Below, in pieces: positions 37,901-48,400 of a stretch of DNA of 64,000 nt (positions within the stretch are counted from its first letter, which is position 1; each line of letters begins with the position of its first letter). Source of the stretch: Stentor roeselii. Taxonomy: Eukaryota; Ciliophora; Heterotrichea; Heterotrichida; Stentoridae. The notes below the pieces were generated by a model. The model ran no database searches. It was not told the origin of the DNA and saw only the letters and a list, made by a program, of their open reading frames with translations. The translations under genes and the position numbers were made by a program. Where the stretch lies: the NCBI GenBank assembly GCA_006503475.1, contig RSEH01000057.1:1-64000 (forward strand). Direction: 5' to 3'.

Positions 37901-40900
37901 ATCTGATCAAAAAACAAAGAACCTCCATTAAACTTCGACTTTACATTAAAAAATCTCGTATCAGAAATTTCAACAGTTCCCTCAAATGCAGAAGAAGCGA
38001 AAGTTCCATAACTTTCTCTAAATTTTCGAGAAAAAAAGCAGTTTTTAATTTTAAGATAAGTAAAAAAAGCAGCTATTTCAGTATCAGAATTTTCAGCCAA
38101 GTTATTAATAAAGCTTGAATCAATAATCTCAATATCTGAATAAAAAAAACTCATCAATTTGCTACTTTTCGAAAAGTTTTCTCTAAAATTTGTATTTTTT
38201 ATGACACTTTTGCTGATCTTTCCCTTATTATTCGATTCGATTTCCAGTAAGGAAGATCTTGATCCAATATAAGAATTGTTAAAAACTTCTGAATTTTCTA
38301 TTTCAATTGAACTTTCACCATATACTCTAAACAAAGCTCCGAAATTCTCAAATATTTTGCATTCAAAGCACTTGAAAAACCCTTTGTTTTTAACAGTGAC
38401 TAAAGAATCCTGGAAGTTATTAAAACTGCCGCCAAGAATCTCAAGTCTTGCGCCTGAAACATCTGCGAAAGTTGTGAGTGAATTAGCGAAAAGTCCATCA
38501 ATATAGAGGTTTATTGATTTTATTTTTATAACCTCTGTCGAATCACTAAAAAGTGAAATATTGAAAACAGTTAAATTCTGAATAGTAACAAAAGAACTGT
38601 TTAATGATTGACCTGATAATGAAAAGATTTGAGTAGTTTGGACACAGTTAAAAACTCTAATATTTGAAATTTGAAGTAAATTCCCTGAAGATCTGTACTC
38701 TGCAAGTATTCCAGAAACCCTAACACCTTGATTTTCAGAGAATTTCAAGTTTTTCATAATTAAAAGTCCGGTTTTATGACTATCAAAGATCATGGATGCT
38801 GAGAAACTGTTGAGATTACCTTTGATATCTGATATTAAAGAGTCTTGAATTGAGATTTTTCTTGAAAAGTAGATAAAAATAGCATCTTCTGCTGAAATAT
38901 ATTCAAAAGTCAGGTTTTTCATGTAAATATTCAGATTTTGAGTTTCGATGAGTGAGTCAAAATAGAAGAGACCTGCCTTGCCAAGAGTTTTTATTCTTGA
39001 AAAGTCTCCACCAGTGATATTAATTGTTTGAGAAGATTCTGAAGCGAAAATCATCAAAAAACCTGAGCCTTCTCCTTGATTTTCTGTAACTGATGAAGAA
39101 ACATCAATCATCGTCAGTCTGGTAAAACCTTTAATGACGACAGGTGAGTTCGAAACAAGTAAATCCTTTAGACTAAAACTTTTCATTAAAATTTCTCTGC
39201 AGTCGTTAAACTCAACAATACTTCCATTTTGGTTTATCACTGAAATAATCTCTAAATCAATGATCTTCACTGAAACATTTATTTTGGAAAATGAAAGAAT
39301 AGCACTTTTATCACTGCTTGTTTGGATGTTCTCGAATTTTAAAAAGTTCAAAGTTAAATTTTTTGTTGATTTTATGGAAAAAAGACTCTTATTAAAATTT
39401 GAAGAGCATTTCTTGTCTTTTATGAAAAAATTACCAATAAAAACTTCGTGGTTATTATCAAGATCAAGAATCCCTGCACATATGTTTTCTTTTTTAATGG
39501 TTGATTCTGAGATTTTACTGAGATATTTTAAATTCTTTTTGAAATTTTGAATTATTTCAGAGATTAAGTCGTGTGTTTCGTCGAGGGAATTAATGCTGCT
39601 CAAATTACTGATTTTTACTTTTTTATTGTTTTTTAGTGAAATGGTGTATCCTGAGCAAGTAATAGACTGAAAAGATAAATTGATTAGTTCAACTCTAGAG
39701 AGATTGTTGGATTTTTCAAACACTTTTGAGTGAGTTTTTGTAAATTTCTCATCCGCATCGATGTTTATAATAGAAGATCCACTTGAACAAACTTTAAAAA
39801 ACTGAACTCCAACCATTCTTAAAATTTGATCATCACAATTCATCTCAAAACTAATAAAATCATCTCTACTATAAACATATTCAAATTTCGAATCACTTAT
39901 GACAACAGAAAGTAATCCACATCCTGACCCATTAAGCTCAAGTTCCCCAGACCGAAAATCAATTAAAGAATCTGCATGAATATTAAAAAATTCGCACTGA
40001 TCAATAAAAATTTCTTCAACTCGAGCAAGTCTCAAAAGAAGCGACTTCTGATTCAATTCAGAAGATTTAAAAACACTGAACTTAAAACTGACTCCAACAA
40101 TTATCACATCTCTGACCCCTTCAACGCTTAAAAAGCTTCCAGTCTTTAAAAAACTAGTGATTTCATATCCAAAGTTGATATCTTCTACTTTTCCTCCAAA
40201 ATACTGAAAACCTTTACTTTTGCAGTCTTTCAAACAAGTGACTTGAATGACGTTTCCACCGTATTTTCCTTGAATCATGGAAAAATCGACATTTTCCAGT
40301 TTTAATGAAGAAAAAGATCTGATCAGTGTTTTGAATTTGTTGCCGAAATAGGTGAAAGTCACGTTTGTTAGAAAGGCGGATGAATGGAAAACAAAGAACT
40401 CGATATCGGCAGACGCCTCACAAAGTGAGGACTGAAAAGTCTTGAAAGAAATATGATCCTGATCAGTAAAAACTTGATGTTTATCATTAACAAGAACTTT
40501 TAAAGCTTTTGAGTCTTTCTCATCGTCTTCAGTTGTAATAATTCTGTATTCTGGGCAATAAAAACAAGAAAGATCTTCACTTGGACAAGATGAACTCAGT
40601 AAAAGCTTTCCATTAAAAACGATGTTCTTTATAAAAATCTTCTTTCCTGTCCAAACCACATGAAACAATCGTAACTTTCCATTAAAATCACGATAAAAAC
40701 TATCCCAAAACACAACAGAAGGACTTTCCGGGTCACTTCCTTCAATAATGATACTTTCAAGTTCCTCTTCAGTTCCTAACGGACTGAACCTATCAAATCT
40801 TCCATCAAATCTCAACTTTTCACTTCCAAACAAGAAGTTTCCAGGACTTAAAACAATTTTCGTGTGTTTTTTCGAGACTTTAACAAAAGCAGAGACCAGA

Positions 40901-42321
40901 TTTAAGAAAGGTTCTTCTTTCGATCCTTTTCCATAATCTTCAACATAATCTCTTTTGACTGACTCGACATCAGAATCACTTAAATTTGACTGAACGTAAA
41001 AAACTTCAGGGTTATTCGCAGTGCCCAAGGTGCTTTTCAAGCACCATTTAAAAGAAGACTTCTCTGAAAACAAATCTGTTAATTGAAGATTTTCTTGAAA
41101 AGTTTCAGGACATTCTTTAAGATCTGAGGAGTTGATTCCCAGCATGATTCCTTTAAATATCAGACATTTTTCATGAGTACCTCGAAGACAGTTTTCACTG
41201 AGTCCTTGATGTCTTCCTAGACACCAAAGTCCTTCTTGGGTGTAACAAGGTGACTGAGTTGAACAAGGAGGACTGTTCAATGAGTCAAATATTTTTAGGT
41301 CATTTAAAGAGCACCCAGGAGGAAGTTTTTCAACATCGAAGAAAGAATGATTTTTGGTAATCAAAAAACTCAGGATTTTCGATCTTTTCACGAAGTCCTC
41401 ATCATGAAGCCTGAGGTTAAAAGCACAGTCAGGGTGGTAACAAGAGTCACTTTCTCCATCAAGCACGTGAAAGTCCTCCCCTTGCAAAAACATGTAACAC
41501 CCTTCAAAGCACTGACAGTCATTTCCATCAAATCCACAAGCCGGATTAAAACATAACTCATCACACTTCCCATCATTTCTCATATAATCAAAACATCCAA
41601 AAGCGCAATTTCCACATTTTCCATTCTTAAACCCACAATTTTTACTGTTACAAGGGTCAAGAAGTCCTTTGCAGGGTGTTCTAAGTTCAATATCAGAACA
41701 CCCAGGTGCACAAAGACAGTCATTTCCATCAAAATCACATTTTTCACTATAACAAGCCAAATCACACTTTCCATTTCCAACGTCATCCAATGCGCACCCA
41801 GGTGCGCATTCCTGAAAACAAGGGTTTCCCTCGACAAATCTGCATTTTTCATCTCTGCATCGTGGATTCCAGCAAATTTCTCCCTTCACATCTGCCAAAG
41901 CGCACCCAGGTGCGCAAAAGTTACATTCTTCCAAATCAAACTTGCAGAGAACAGAGTTGCAAGGACTTGACTCGTCACAACGCGAGTTTAAAAGGTCTTC
42001 TTCCCAACATCCTTCAGCGCAGATACCACAGTCCCCGATGTCGAAGCCACATTGACTGTTGTTGCAACTTTTGTCACATTTACCGTCGCCTAGCTCTTCG
42101 ATTGAGCAACTTGTGGAAAGGCAGGCGAAAAAACAGTCAGAGGTTAAAAAGGCTTCGAAATTTGAGTTTTGATTGAAGGGTTGAAGCGAGTCGAAGTTGC
42201 AGAGATGGTTGTTGCAGGGCAAATCACAGGTTTTGTCTCCTAGGGATGATGTTGGACAGTCCGGGAATGGACAGGTTGATTGGGCTTGAAGGGAAAGGAG
42301 AGATAGTGATAGGAATAACAT
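34969..42321 (-). CDS. giant membrane protein: Lin-12/Notch repeats, beta-helix ectodomain, multi-pass membrane region
   Basis: 2450 residues in one exon. Signal peptide MLFLSLSLLSLQAQS. Residues about 17-360 hold roughly nine Lin-12/Notch-type cysteine repeats (SLGDKTCDLPCNNHLCNFD, ELGDGKCDKSCNNSQCGFD, DVGNGKCDLACYSEKCDFDG). About 450-1770 is a long Ser/Asn/Ile-rich region of short beta strands with ladder-like NSxF and GGAxY turns (GGAVYARGTQVEIIGSIFEF, HGGAIRLSNSFLTLENSII), like a right-handed parallel beta-helix. About 1840-1950 is an EGF/GCC-like cysteine cluster. From about 1954 to 2300 at least seven membrane helices follow, then a charged tail. It resembles the large protist surface proteins ending in a multi-pass module. 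A cell-surface receptor or adhesion role is an inference. Confidence 0.85.
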   Translation of the reverse strand: MLFLSLSLLSLQAQSTCPFPDCPTSSLGDKTCDLPCNNHLCNFDSLQPFNQNSNFEAFLTSDCFFACLSTSCSIEELGDGKCDKSCNNSQCGFDIGDCGICAEGCWEEDLLNSRCDESSPCNSVLCKFDLEECNFCAPGCALADVKGEICWNPRCRDEKCRFVEGNPCFQECAPGCALDDVGNGKCDLACYSEKCDFDGNDCLCAPGCSDIELRTPCKGLLDPCNSKNCGFKNGKCGNCAFGCFDYMRNDGKCDELCFNPACGFDGNDCQCFEGCYMFLQGEDFHVLDGESDSCYHPDCAFNLRLHDEDFVKRSKILSFLITKNHSFFDVEKLPPGCSLNDLKIFDSLNSPPCSTQSPCYTQEGLWCLGRHQGLSENCLRGTHEKCLIFKGIMLGINSSDLKECPETFQENLQLTDLFSEKSSFKWCLKSTLGTANNPEVFYVQSNLSDSDVESVKRDYVEDYGKGSKEEPFLNLVSAFVKVSKKHTKIVLSPGNFLFGSEKLRFDGRFDRFSPLGTEEELESIIIEGSDPESPSVVFWDSFYRDFNGKLRLFHVVWTGKKIFIKNIVFNGKLLLSSSCPSEDLSCFYCPEYRIITTEDDEKDSKALKVLVNDKHQVFTDQDHISFKTFQSSLCEASADIEFFVFHSSAFLTNVTFTYFGNKFKTLIRSFSSLKLENVDFSMIQGKYGGNVIQVTCLKDCKSKGFQYFGGKVEDINFGYEITSFLKTGSFLSVEGVRDVIIVGVSFKFSVFKSSELNQKSLLLRLARVEEIFIDQCEFFNIHADSLIDFRSGELELNGSGCGLLSVVISDSKFEYVYSRDDFISFEMNCDDQILRMVGVQFFKVCSSGSSIINIDADEKFTKTHSKVFEKSNNLSRVELINLSFQSITCSGYTISLKNNKKVKISNLSSINSLDETHDLISEIIQNFKKNLKYLSKISESTIKKENICAGILDLDNNHEVFIGNFFIKDKKCSSNFNKSLFSIKSTKNLTLNFLKFENIQTSSDKSAILSFSKINVSVKIIDLEIISVINQNGSIVEFNDCREILMKSFSLKDLLVSNSPVVIKGFTRLTMIDVSSSVTENQGEGSGFLMIFASESSQTINITGGDFSRIKTLGKAGLFYFDSLIETQNLNIYMKNLTFEYISAEDAIFIYFSRKISIQDSLISDIKGNLNSFSASMIFDSHKTGLLIMKNLKFSENQGVRVSGILAEYRSSGNLLQISNIRVFNCVQTTQIFSLSGQSLNSSFVTIQNLTVFNISLFSDSTEVIKIKSINLYIDGLFANSLTTFADVSGARLEILGGSFNNFQDSLVTVKNKGFFKCFECKIFENFGALFRVYGESSIEIENSEVFNNSYIGSRSSLLEIESNNKGKISKSVIKNTNFRENFSKSSKLMSFFYSDIEIIDSSFINNLAENSDTEIAAFFTYLKIKNCFFSRKFRESYGTFASSAFEGTVEISDTRFFNVKSKFNGGSLFFDQISKVKIERCLFSGSESLSAGGAVYARGTQVEIIGSIFEFNLAVSGSDLYLEGSDFEIRDSLFRDTQSSLQDNQFSIESSGNSLLLKNITIQNLSPPVSGLHCSKMPLIQILNSNFSNIHGSLYGAIFIEGNEIKCEVLIQNSSFKSNSCKSHGGAIRLSNSFLTLENSIIDSNKASQKGGGLYLSGTIPKSCSLKITGKSKITNNIARTSKSILKHLNFKSSISKSVYFFNNSIKTHSPSRPRFSFHLTPRVLLPNTTYNYLFKNVPPGQIINDFLLIYIRDSYNEIVKTDNSSELTLISLNNDVIISGQSSFTAVSGCFNMTGFILLVDPGSTVDLFAEAVSITGKDVRNDNMTYSNYLIIRVEVRKCIPGEATESKACTICPKNKFLIKPGKLCKACPKGGICPGGADIWVKPGYYRSTNESEVLYKCPLTDSCLGNNSGFATQCRHGYTGITCSVCQEGFTKSNDGSCGRCPEEKLTYAVLAVIICGFFGIGTVLVRTSISSAFTQKAKYSIYFKILTNFLQLVFFTTEFNLSWPSYVISLFGVQQAAVSALDTVFSFDCYSASRKMSNEEIYLSKMILYSMIPVVILVISTVIWVFLCMYYESYKYLKRELPLTISVIFFLVHPNLVKFMFSNFSCKEFDMIGSYLRDNYSIKCWTANHIKFSLIISFPSIILWSVGIPTMVLISMIKKRKSLYKDQNRVIYGFLCNGYKSFTFYWEFIIMYRKIAIICIIVFMAQVSTQVQALTVTLMLFFSIFLQYRTSPYNSSELNVMELEALITATLTIYCGLYYATNDLGEVFKINLFLLIVFGNAFFLVTWIFWTGRAFIDALAKFVPFLKYFLKKGDAFSEEFYGEKLKVQGSYYSQLDAARFYTFLNGEEDEYRFFKISSMDELYLKTFKKSLKDPLEGKEKFKEKFEVDEVIGREKFEIGGELEKDLYEFKGNLKNVSFADDGNNPDGSKGKNSEIIKVETIKG

Positions 42322-44413
42322 TTATTAGCTTCATTATGTTGAGAGAATTGCTGGACTACTGCAGGATTGAATTGCGTTGTTGAATGCTGTTTCGGGGATT
42401 TTGATTTTTGGATTCAGAATTTTTTTATTTAATGAGGGCTTTTAGAAGAGTCTTGATTAGATGAATTAGAAGGAAATACTGTTGAAAAGGTTTCTAAGTT
42501 GGGGTAGTAGAGAGGGCTTCAGGAATGCAATTCGGTTTTTAATAGTAATTGATATTCTTATTGTTAAGGATTTAATGATTTACTTGTAATAGCTTGCTTT
42601 TAGTAGCTTAAAGCGATTTATTTGAGATTATCGATTTAATCAGGAGATTTGAAGCATCTTAAGGTTTTAATTTGCCTTTTTGGTTAGCTATTTGTGTTGA
42701 GATATATTGAATTTTTTAAATAAATTCTTAAATTTGAGATTGGCCAATTTTGCAATTGCTGATGAGTAATACCTTCGATTTCGATTAAAATATGATGTTT
42801 ACAGAATTTTTTATAGTTCATTCATTCTATGCAGTAAACTTCGGCAAATGGTATCAATACCAACTTTTGTTGTTTTTTAAGTAAATTTGGATACTTAGTC
42901 GAAGTATTCTACCATTTTATAGCTTCAACATGAAATTATTAATGAGAGATAGTTTAAATTATTTGGAAAGGATGAATTTATATCTTATATCAATGATTTG
43001 ACTTAAGTTTTATTTATATGGGATTTCCGATTTTTTATTTTCAACTGCTGGCTTTCCTGGCTTAAGTTTTTAATGAAAGTTTGATTAGTAGATCTAATTT
43101 ATTGAAAATTATGACTACTAAGAATTTTCTTTCTGCTGGTTAGTTCCTTGACTTTAACCATATAAAGAAATCAACAGTTTATATTGAACATATTTAAGAT
43201 CAAGTCAAAAACTTTAATTTATTCTTTTATTTCTTCATAATCAACTAAATAATCATGATTTTAATTAAGTATTCAAATAAAATCAAATTTTTATAAAGAT
43301 CATGCTTTATAAATAGCTTAATATTGATAAAGTTCTAATCAAATAACTAAATACTCAATCATAGTATTCTGACAGTAAAACTTATCAATCTCTGATGATA
43401 ACTCAACTGAAGCTTGAAAATCAATCAGCCACTAACAAATAAGATCAATTTCTTTTATAACTACTCATCCTTTCTAAATTTTATATAATAATTTATCGAG
43501 TAATATAAAAACAATATAGTCTTTATTATCTGATTATGTGCTTAGGTTAATAATTTTTTTGTAAGATTTGAAGATATGTTTTAAACCTTCTACAGATTCC
43601 TTATTTATGCATATTATTTTCTGTGAAGATTAGAATCAATTAATGAGAATATCTAAAAATAATTTCTTAATAATTAAGAATAATACCCTTATTATACTTA
43701 ATATATTTTCTATCAATATTTTAGCTGATTTGTTTTCATTCGTATAGCAAAGGCTTCATATAATAAAATACCTTTCTTAATTTCCAAAAATGTATTCGAA
43801 AGAAGATTACCTACATTTACTCTAAACGATAAATTATCTGGTTTATTAGAGAAAACCTTTAAAATTTTATCTCAAAAATTTATTGCAAGAATTTAAGAAT
43901 TAATAATTCTTTTAAAAATCGAAAAATACTTTTTTCTCAAATTATTCAATATTTATTTATATACTATCACGATATAGAAGATACTTTACTGTTAAAAATT
44001 ACTTTTTACATAATTTGCATGACTTCATTTATCTTGCTCACTGTAGGATTTTAGTGAATAATCAGATTGATCAAAAGTATCACGAAATTATTCATTAACT
44101 GGAATTGAACCTTCAAGAATTTTGCTTGGAACTGATTTATTCATTGCTTATGTTCTCTACTTGAACTATTAGTGTTTAAGATACGTAATCCTAAAACATG
44201 AATCTCTAAGAAAATTTCTGATTAACTCAACTTAATTAGGAATATAAATATTCTTTGTTCAAGAGCTATACAATAGACTAGAATTTTCATTATTAGCCTT
44301 CCTAAAGAATAATTATATTCAAATACTAATAGAAAAAGGAAAACTATAAAAATTTTTAAAATATGAACAAGATAATTGAAGGTAGCAATAATATCAGCTG
44401 ATATATAATAAAT
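42322..44413. other. AT-rich non-coding stretch
   Basis: About 2.1 kb. The first 250 bp, upstream of the giant gene, are G+T-rich; the rest is plain AT-rich DNA with stops in all frames. I found no RNA gene, repeat array or mobile element, and no array of short intron-like blocks like that at 49.4-50.6 kb. Confidence 0.5.
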
Positions 44414-46569
44414 ATGAATAGATCTTCGACAAAAGTTCATATGTATATGTGCACTTGTTATGAGCGCTTATTATCGCTGGCTGATCTGAAAAAACACTTA
44501 AAAATTTCAGGATTTCACAATGTTCAAAGATGTGACAGACCTAATATTGAGTCCTCCGATCAAAAGCAGGTATTGAAGCGAATTAGGAAGGTAAAGTCCT
44601 TAAAAAATAACATATTCTTTGACAAAAAGCTTTTAGATGCAAAATTTTATCAAAACTCTTTAGAAATCTTAAAAACCCTGCAAAAAGACAGCCTAAAATA
44701 TAAAGAAATCAAGAAAAATTCATCTTCTGACAAAACTTCAAACCTTTCACTTTTATTTCCTTCTCAATCTAAACCTACTCACCAAATAGTTCTTTACTTC
44801 AATCAAACTCTAGTAAAATTGATCACAAAGTTAAAATACAAGAAGCAAAAAACCCAAAAACGATTCAACGAATTCTGTAAAAATCACATTTCTCAAATTA
44901 ACACTCTTCAAATCACTAAAGATAAAAAAACTTTAATAAGTGGAGGGTCAGACGGAAGACTAAGAATATGGAACTTGGAAACTTATACTCAAAAAGGTTC
45001 TCTATCATTTTCTGGTTCATCTATTTTAGTTATAGACTCAGACCTTACCTCAAAATTCTGCCTCTCTGCAGGTATAGACAATTTTATCCTCTCTGGAATT
45101 TAAAAAAACTAAAACTTAAAAAAGCTTTCAATTTGAATGGATTATCTTTGAATTTTTTGAAGTTTTTGAGAAAACCTCAATTATTCCTAAGCGGATCTGA
45201 TAATGGAATAATTGATTTCTGGGACATCGAAAAGAGTCTGAAAATTTTCAGGTTTAAAATGGTAGATAATATTTGTATTTCGTTTGTAGAAGATTCTCGA
45301 GAATTTGTATTTGTCAGAAAAGACCAGATACTAAAGGTTAAGGTGAACCAAGATACTTTAGATTGCAAAGTAGATCCTAATCCTGGATGCAACTGCGGAA
45401 AAATTATTCAGAATTTACTTCTTTTAGGATTTATAAGTGGGCAAATTAAAGTCTTTAATTTGGAATCTTTGACTTTTTCAAGAAATTTCAAAGCTCATTT
45501 ATTTCAAGTAGAAGGGATCGAGTATTGTCTTGATTCTAAAACTTTTGCTTCTTACGATCAAATTGTAGATATCAAACTTTGGAGTTTAGATTCATTTAAC
45601 CTTGTAGCTCAATTCAATAATATCACCTTTCCTGTAAAATGCCTAGCATTGTCAAAAAGTCAGATATTTTTTGGGACTTATTCATCTGGGATTATTTATT
45701 TACCGATTAAGAATAAAGAAATTGATAAAAAATCAAAAAATAAAAAACGGAACCGCGAAAATGCAGACGTTTTGGAACTTGAAAAAGTGGATATTTTCTC
45801 AGAACTTGAAAAAACAAGCAATTCAGATCTGCCTGAGACGTTCAATGTTAAAAATTCATTTAGAAAATTAAGAATCGAATCGTTTGATCTGGAATTTTTA
45901 ACAATTTCATTAAAACTTGAACAAATCGCTTATTATAATGTTGAGCTAGTTTTGGTTTGTTTAAAATCAGGTATTAGTATTTTCAGAAAAAATTTATCAA
46001 AAACGATCAGTTATTTAGCTTTTGTTAACTTATTATTAGTGTATGGATTGGAGGATGGAAGCATTTATTTGCTAGACACAGTTAATTTTAAGATAAGGCG
46101 CAAGTTTAAATTTGAAAAAATTCCTATTAAACTATTCAAAGTATCTAAAAGTTGGGATAACTTTGCTTATTCAGTACAAAATAAATTCGTAATATTTGAT
46201 TACAAAAGAAATAAATGTCTTTATAATTGTAATATCAATATTTCTTCAGGAGAATTTATAGGTAATGAAAAATTTTTTCTCATTCAAAAAAATGATAATT
46301 TTGGGTTTATTATAATGGATTTCAAAAAATATCCTGTGTTAGTTGATTTTGATTTTAGAATTACCAGTCAAATTATTATTAACCCATTAGCTGATTCGAT
46401 CATTTTAAAAAAAAGTGATTCAACTTTGATTTTGATTGAAATTGATGAAAATGGCAAATTTTCTTATAAATCATTAATCAAAAATCCACAAGATAATAGA
46501 TCATATGTTATATCCCAAAGAAGTTTCATTTTATCATCACTCAAATATGCAGATATCCTTATAAGCTAA
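44414..46569 (+). CDS. WD40-repeat protein interrupted by one frame change
   Basis: Two overlapping frames (44414-45103, then to 46569) form one WD40 gene of about 715 residues. The first carries a possible C2H2-like start (CTCYERLLSLADLKKHLKI) and blades ISGGSDGRLRIWNLE and LSAGIDNFI. The second continues the interrupted blade with LWNLKKLKLKKAF, then SGSDNGIIDFWDIEKS and later diverged blades. The frame changes within one blade near 45085-45095, where CTCTCT occurs: one base missing or two extra would explain it. No 14-nt GT...AG block is available to bridge it. The choices are a recent mutation, an assembly error or frameshifting. The C-terminal 330 residues are homologous to the gene at 1-1008. 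Confidence 0.75.
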
Positions 46570-47002
46570 TAGACTAATAGTTTAATTCTTAATATTACTT
46601 TGATATTAGATTATCTAGAAGTGAACTGTTAACGAAGGAGAATTTTTTGACAATAATAGTTTGTTCTTCAATGATGGTTAAAGCTTTTTAGTTCTTCAAT
46701 ATTTTAGAGATATTCAAAAATAATTTAACATCATTGCATCTGAAAATTATTCAGAACTTATGCTATAAAACTCTGAAATTTAAACAAGGTAATTAAACAT
46801 CTAAGCTTTATATGATTCAGATGATTTTACTTGACTCTAATCTGATTTTCCATTTCTCAATTCATCTGAAACCCTAACCCGATTCATATTCAAACTTCCA
46901 TTATAATAAATAAATCTCCCTAAAAACTTTAAATCCACTTCTCTAAAACTTTCAAAATGCCAAACCTCCAACTTCCCTAATCCCAATCAACAGTTACAAT
47001 AA
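46570..47002. other. spacer upstream of RSPH4A/6A
   Basis: 433 bp. The left half is AT-rich. The last 150 bp before the gene are C+A-rich (AAACCCTAACCCGATTCAT, then CTCCCTAAAAACTTTAAATC), the 5' flank composition seen at other genes. No gene seen. Confidence 0.5.
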
Positions 47003-48400
47003 ATGGAGCACCTTAAAACATCAGGAGCATCAACTCAAGACCGTCTTTCACCAGTTTACTCTCATCTCGTAGAACTTCTTTTCCACGTAATGAAATCTCA
47101 CCCAGAAAGAATCTACGAAAACTTCGAACGAGTTTCAGCTTTTGTGAAGAAAAACACCTTTCTTTACAAAGAACTGCCGCCAGACTCTGAAATCGCGAAA
47201 CTAAAATCACGAAAAATCGACGTAAGTGAATGGGTAGAAGAATGCAAAAAGCTTTTAAGTCCCTTCACCAGAACAACTGATCAAGGCTTTAAAGTGATCT
47301 GCGATCCTCCATCATTAGGAATTTTTTCTGATTTCCTTCAAGACCGTCTTTTGCTTCAATCCATAGGAATCGACTTCGGTGAAGAGGAATCAATGAGAAT
47401 TCAATTATCTCTTCGAAATTTAATGAGAAATTCCGGAGCTTCTTCAATGCGGTTCTGGGGAAAGATCTACGGAAGAGAGAAGGATTATTATATAGCTGAA
47501 GGGACTTTAGACAGTGCAGGGCGAGAAGACATTCCACGTCCGAAGGGCTTTGAAAGGAGGGGAACAGGTTTAAACAAGTTTACTTATTGGGTGACTGACA
47601 GTATTTTAGATGACTGGGTGGAACTCCCTGACGTCACTCCTCAAAACATCCAACAAGCCCGAAACATAAAAAAGCTCTTCACAGGAAGACTCGATGCAGA
47701 GGTGGTATCTTACCCGATATTCTCCGGAAAAGAAAGACATTTACTAAGAGCTCAAATATCTCGCATCAGTTCCGCATGCACCATCATCCCCAAAGGCATT
47801 TACAAGGCCAATGAAGAAGACCCTGCACAGCTCGACTTGGAAGAAGAGCCTTCAGTCCCTGGCTTTGAAGAACTTTCAGCGGAAGAGACCTGGCAACACC
47901 TTCATCCTCATATCTTGAAAGCTGGCCGTGCCACGCATGATGAACCTGAGATGCCTGTTGGAGAAGAAGCGGATCTTGATGAACTTAAAGCGAAACTAAT
48001 GGAAAGTGACCCTCCGGTTGATCGGTTGAGGTCTATCGCTGAAGATGAACCTTTGCAAGCTGAGGAAAAGTCCTGGGTTTTTAATGTTGTTGGAGATAAT
48101 CAGGTTTATGCCGCTAAGCCTCCTCAGGAGGGAAGTGTCATGTATGCTGCTACTGTTATTAAAAATTTGAGGTGGCCCGGAAGTGTCACGGTTTTTAAAA
48201 ATGAAAGATGGACCAACTTTTACCTGGGGTTTGGATTCAAAAAGACGGACCCGGCTTTTGTACCTGTCGCACCTCCTGATGTCTTTGCTGATCCGGAAGA
48301 CCCTGATGAACAACCCGAACCTACACCCCTTGAAGCTCCTGAGGAACTTGAAAGTGATAGTGAAGAGGAAAAGAAACAGGATGATGAGGGGAATGATTAA
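47003..48400 (+). CDS. RSPH4A: radial spoke head protein 4/6
   Basis: 465 residues, similar to RSP4/RSP6 elsewhere. Family blocks: HLVELLFHVMKSHPERIYENF, a central GKIYGREKDYYIAEG, RRGTGLNKFTYWVTD with LDDWVELPDVTP, KKLFTGRLDAEV, and the diagnostic SGKERHLLRAQISRISSACT followed by PKGIYK. The C-terminus is very acidic (ELESDSEEEKKQDDEGND). It belongs to the radial spoke head of motile cilia, which contacts the central pair. Single exon, TAA stop. The 3' flank (48401-48500) is G+T-rich. Confidence 0.95.
   Translation: MEHLKTSGASTQDRLSPVYSHLVELLFHVMKSHPERIYENFERVSAFVKKNTFLYKELPPDSEIAKLKSRKIDVSEWVEECKKLLSPFTRTTDQGFKVICDPPSLGIFSDFLQDRLLLQSIGIDFGEEESMRIQLSLRNLMRNSGASSMRFWGKIYGREKDYYIAEGTLDSAGREDIPRPKGFERRGTGLNKFTYWVTDSILDDWVELPDVTPQNIQQARNIKKLFTGRLDAEVVSYPIFSGKERHLLRAQISRISSACTIIPKGIYKANEEDPAQLDLEEEPSVPGFEELSAEETWQHLHPHILKAGRATHDEPEMPVGEEADLDELKAKLMESDPPVDRLRSIAEDEPLQAEEKSWVFNVVGDNQVYAAKPPQEGSVMYAATVIKNLRWPGSVTVFKNERWTNFYLGFGFKKTDPAFVPVAPPDVFADPEDPDEQPEPTPLEAPEELESDSEEEKKQDDEGND

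Noticed and set aside
41790-41915. Repeated palindrome TGCGCACCCAGGTGCGCA in the Notch-repeat gene
   Set aside because: It is the codon string for the repeated CAPGCA motif (TGC GCA CCT GGG TGC GCA on the coding strand); palindromy follows from the repeated protein motif.
44968-45103. Short intron as cause of the frame change in the WD40 gene
   Set aside because: No GT...AG or GC...AG block of a length that would restore the frame (14 or 17 nt) exists in the overlap.
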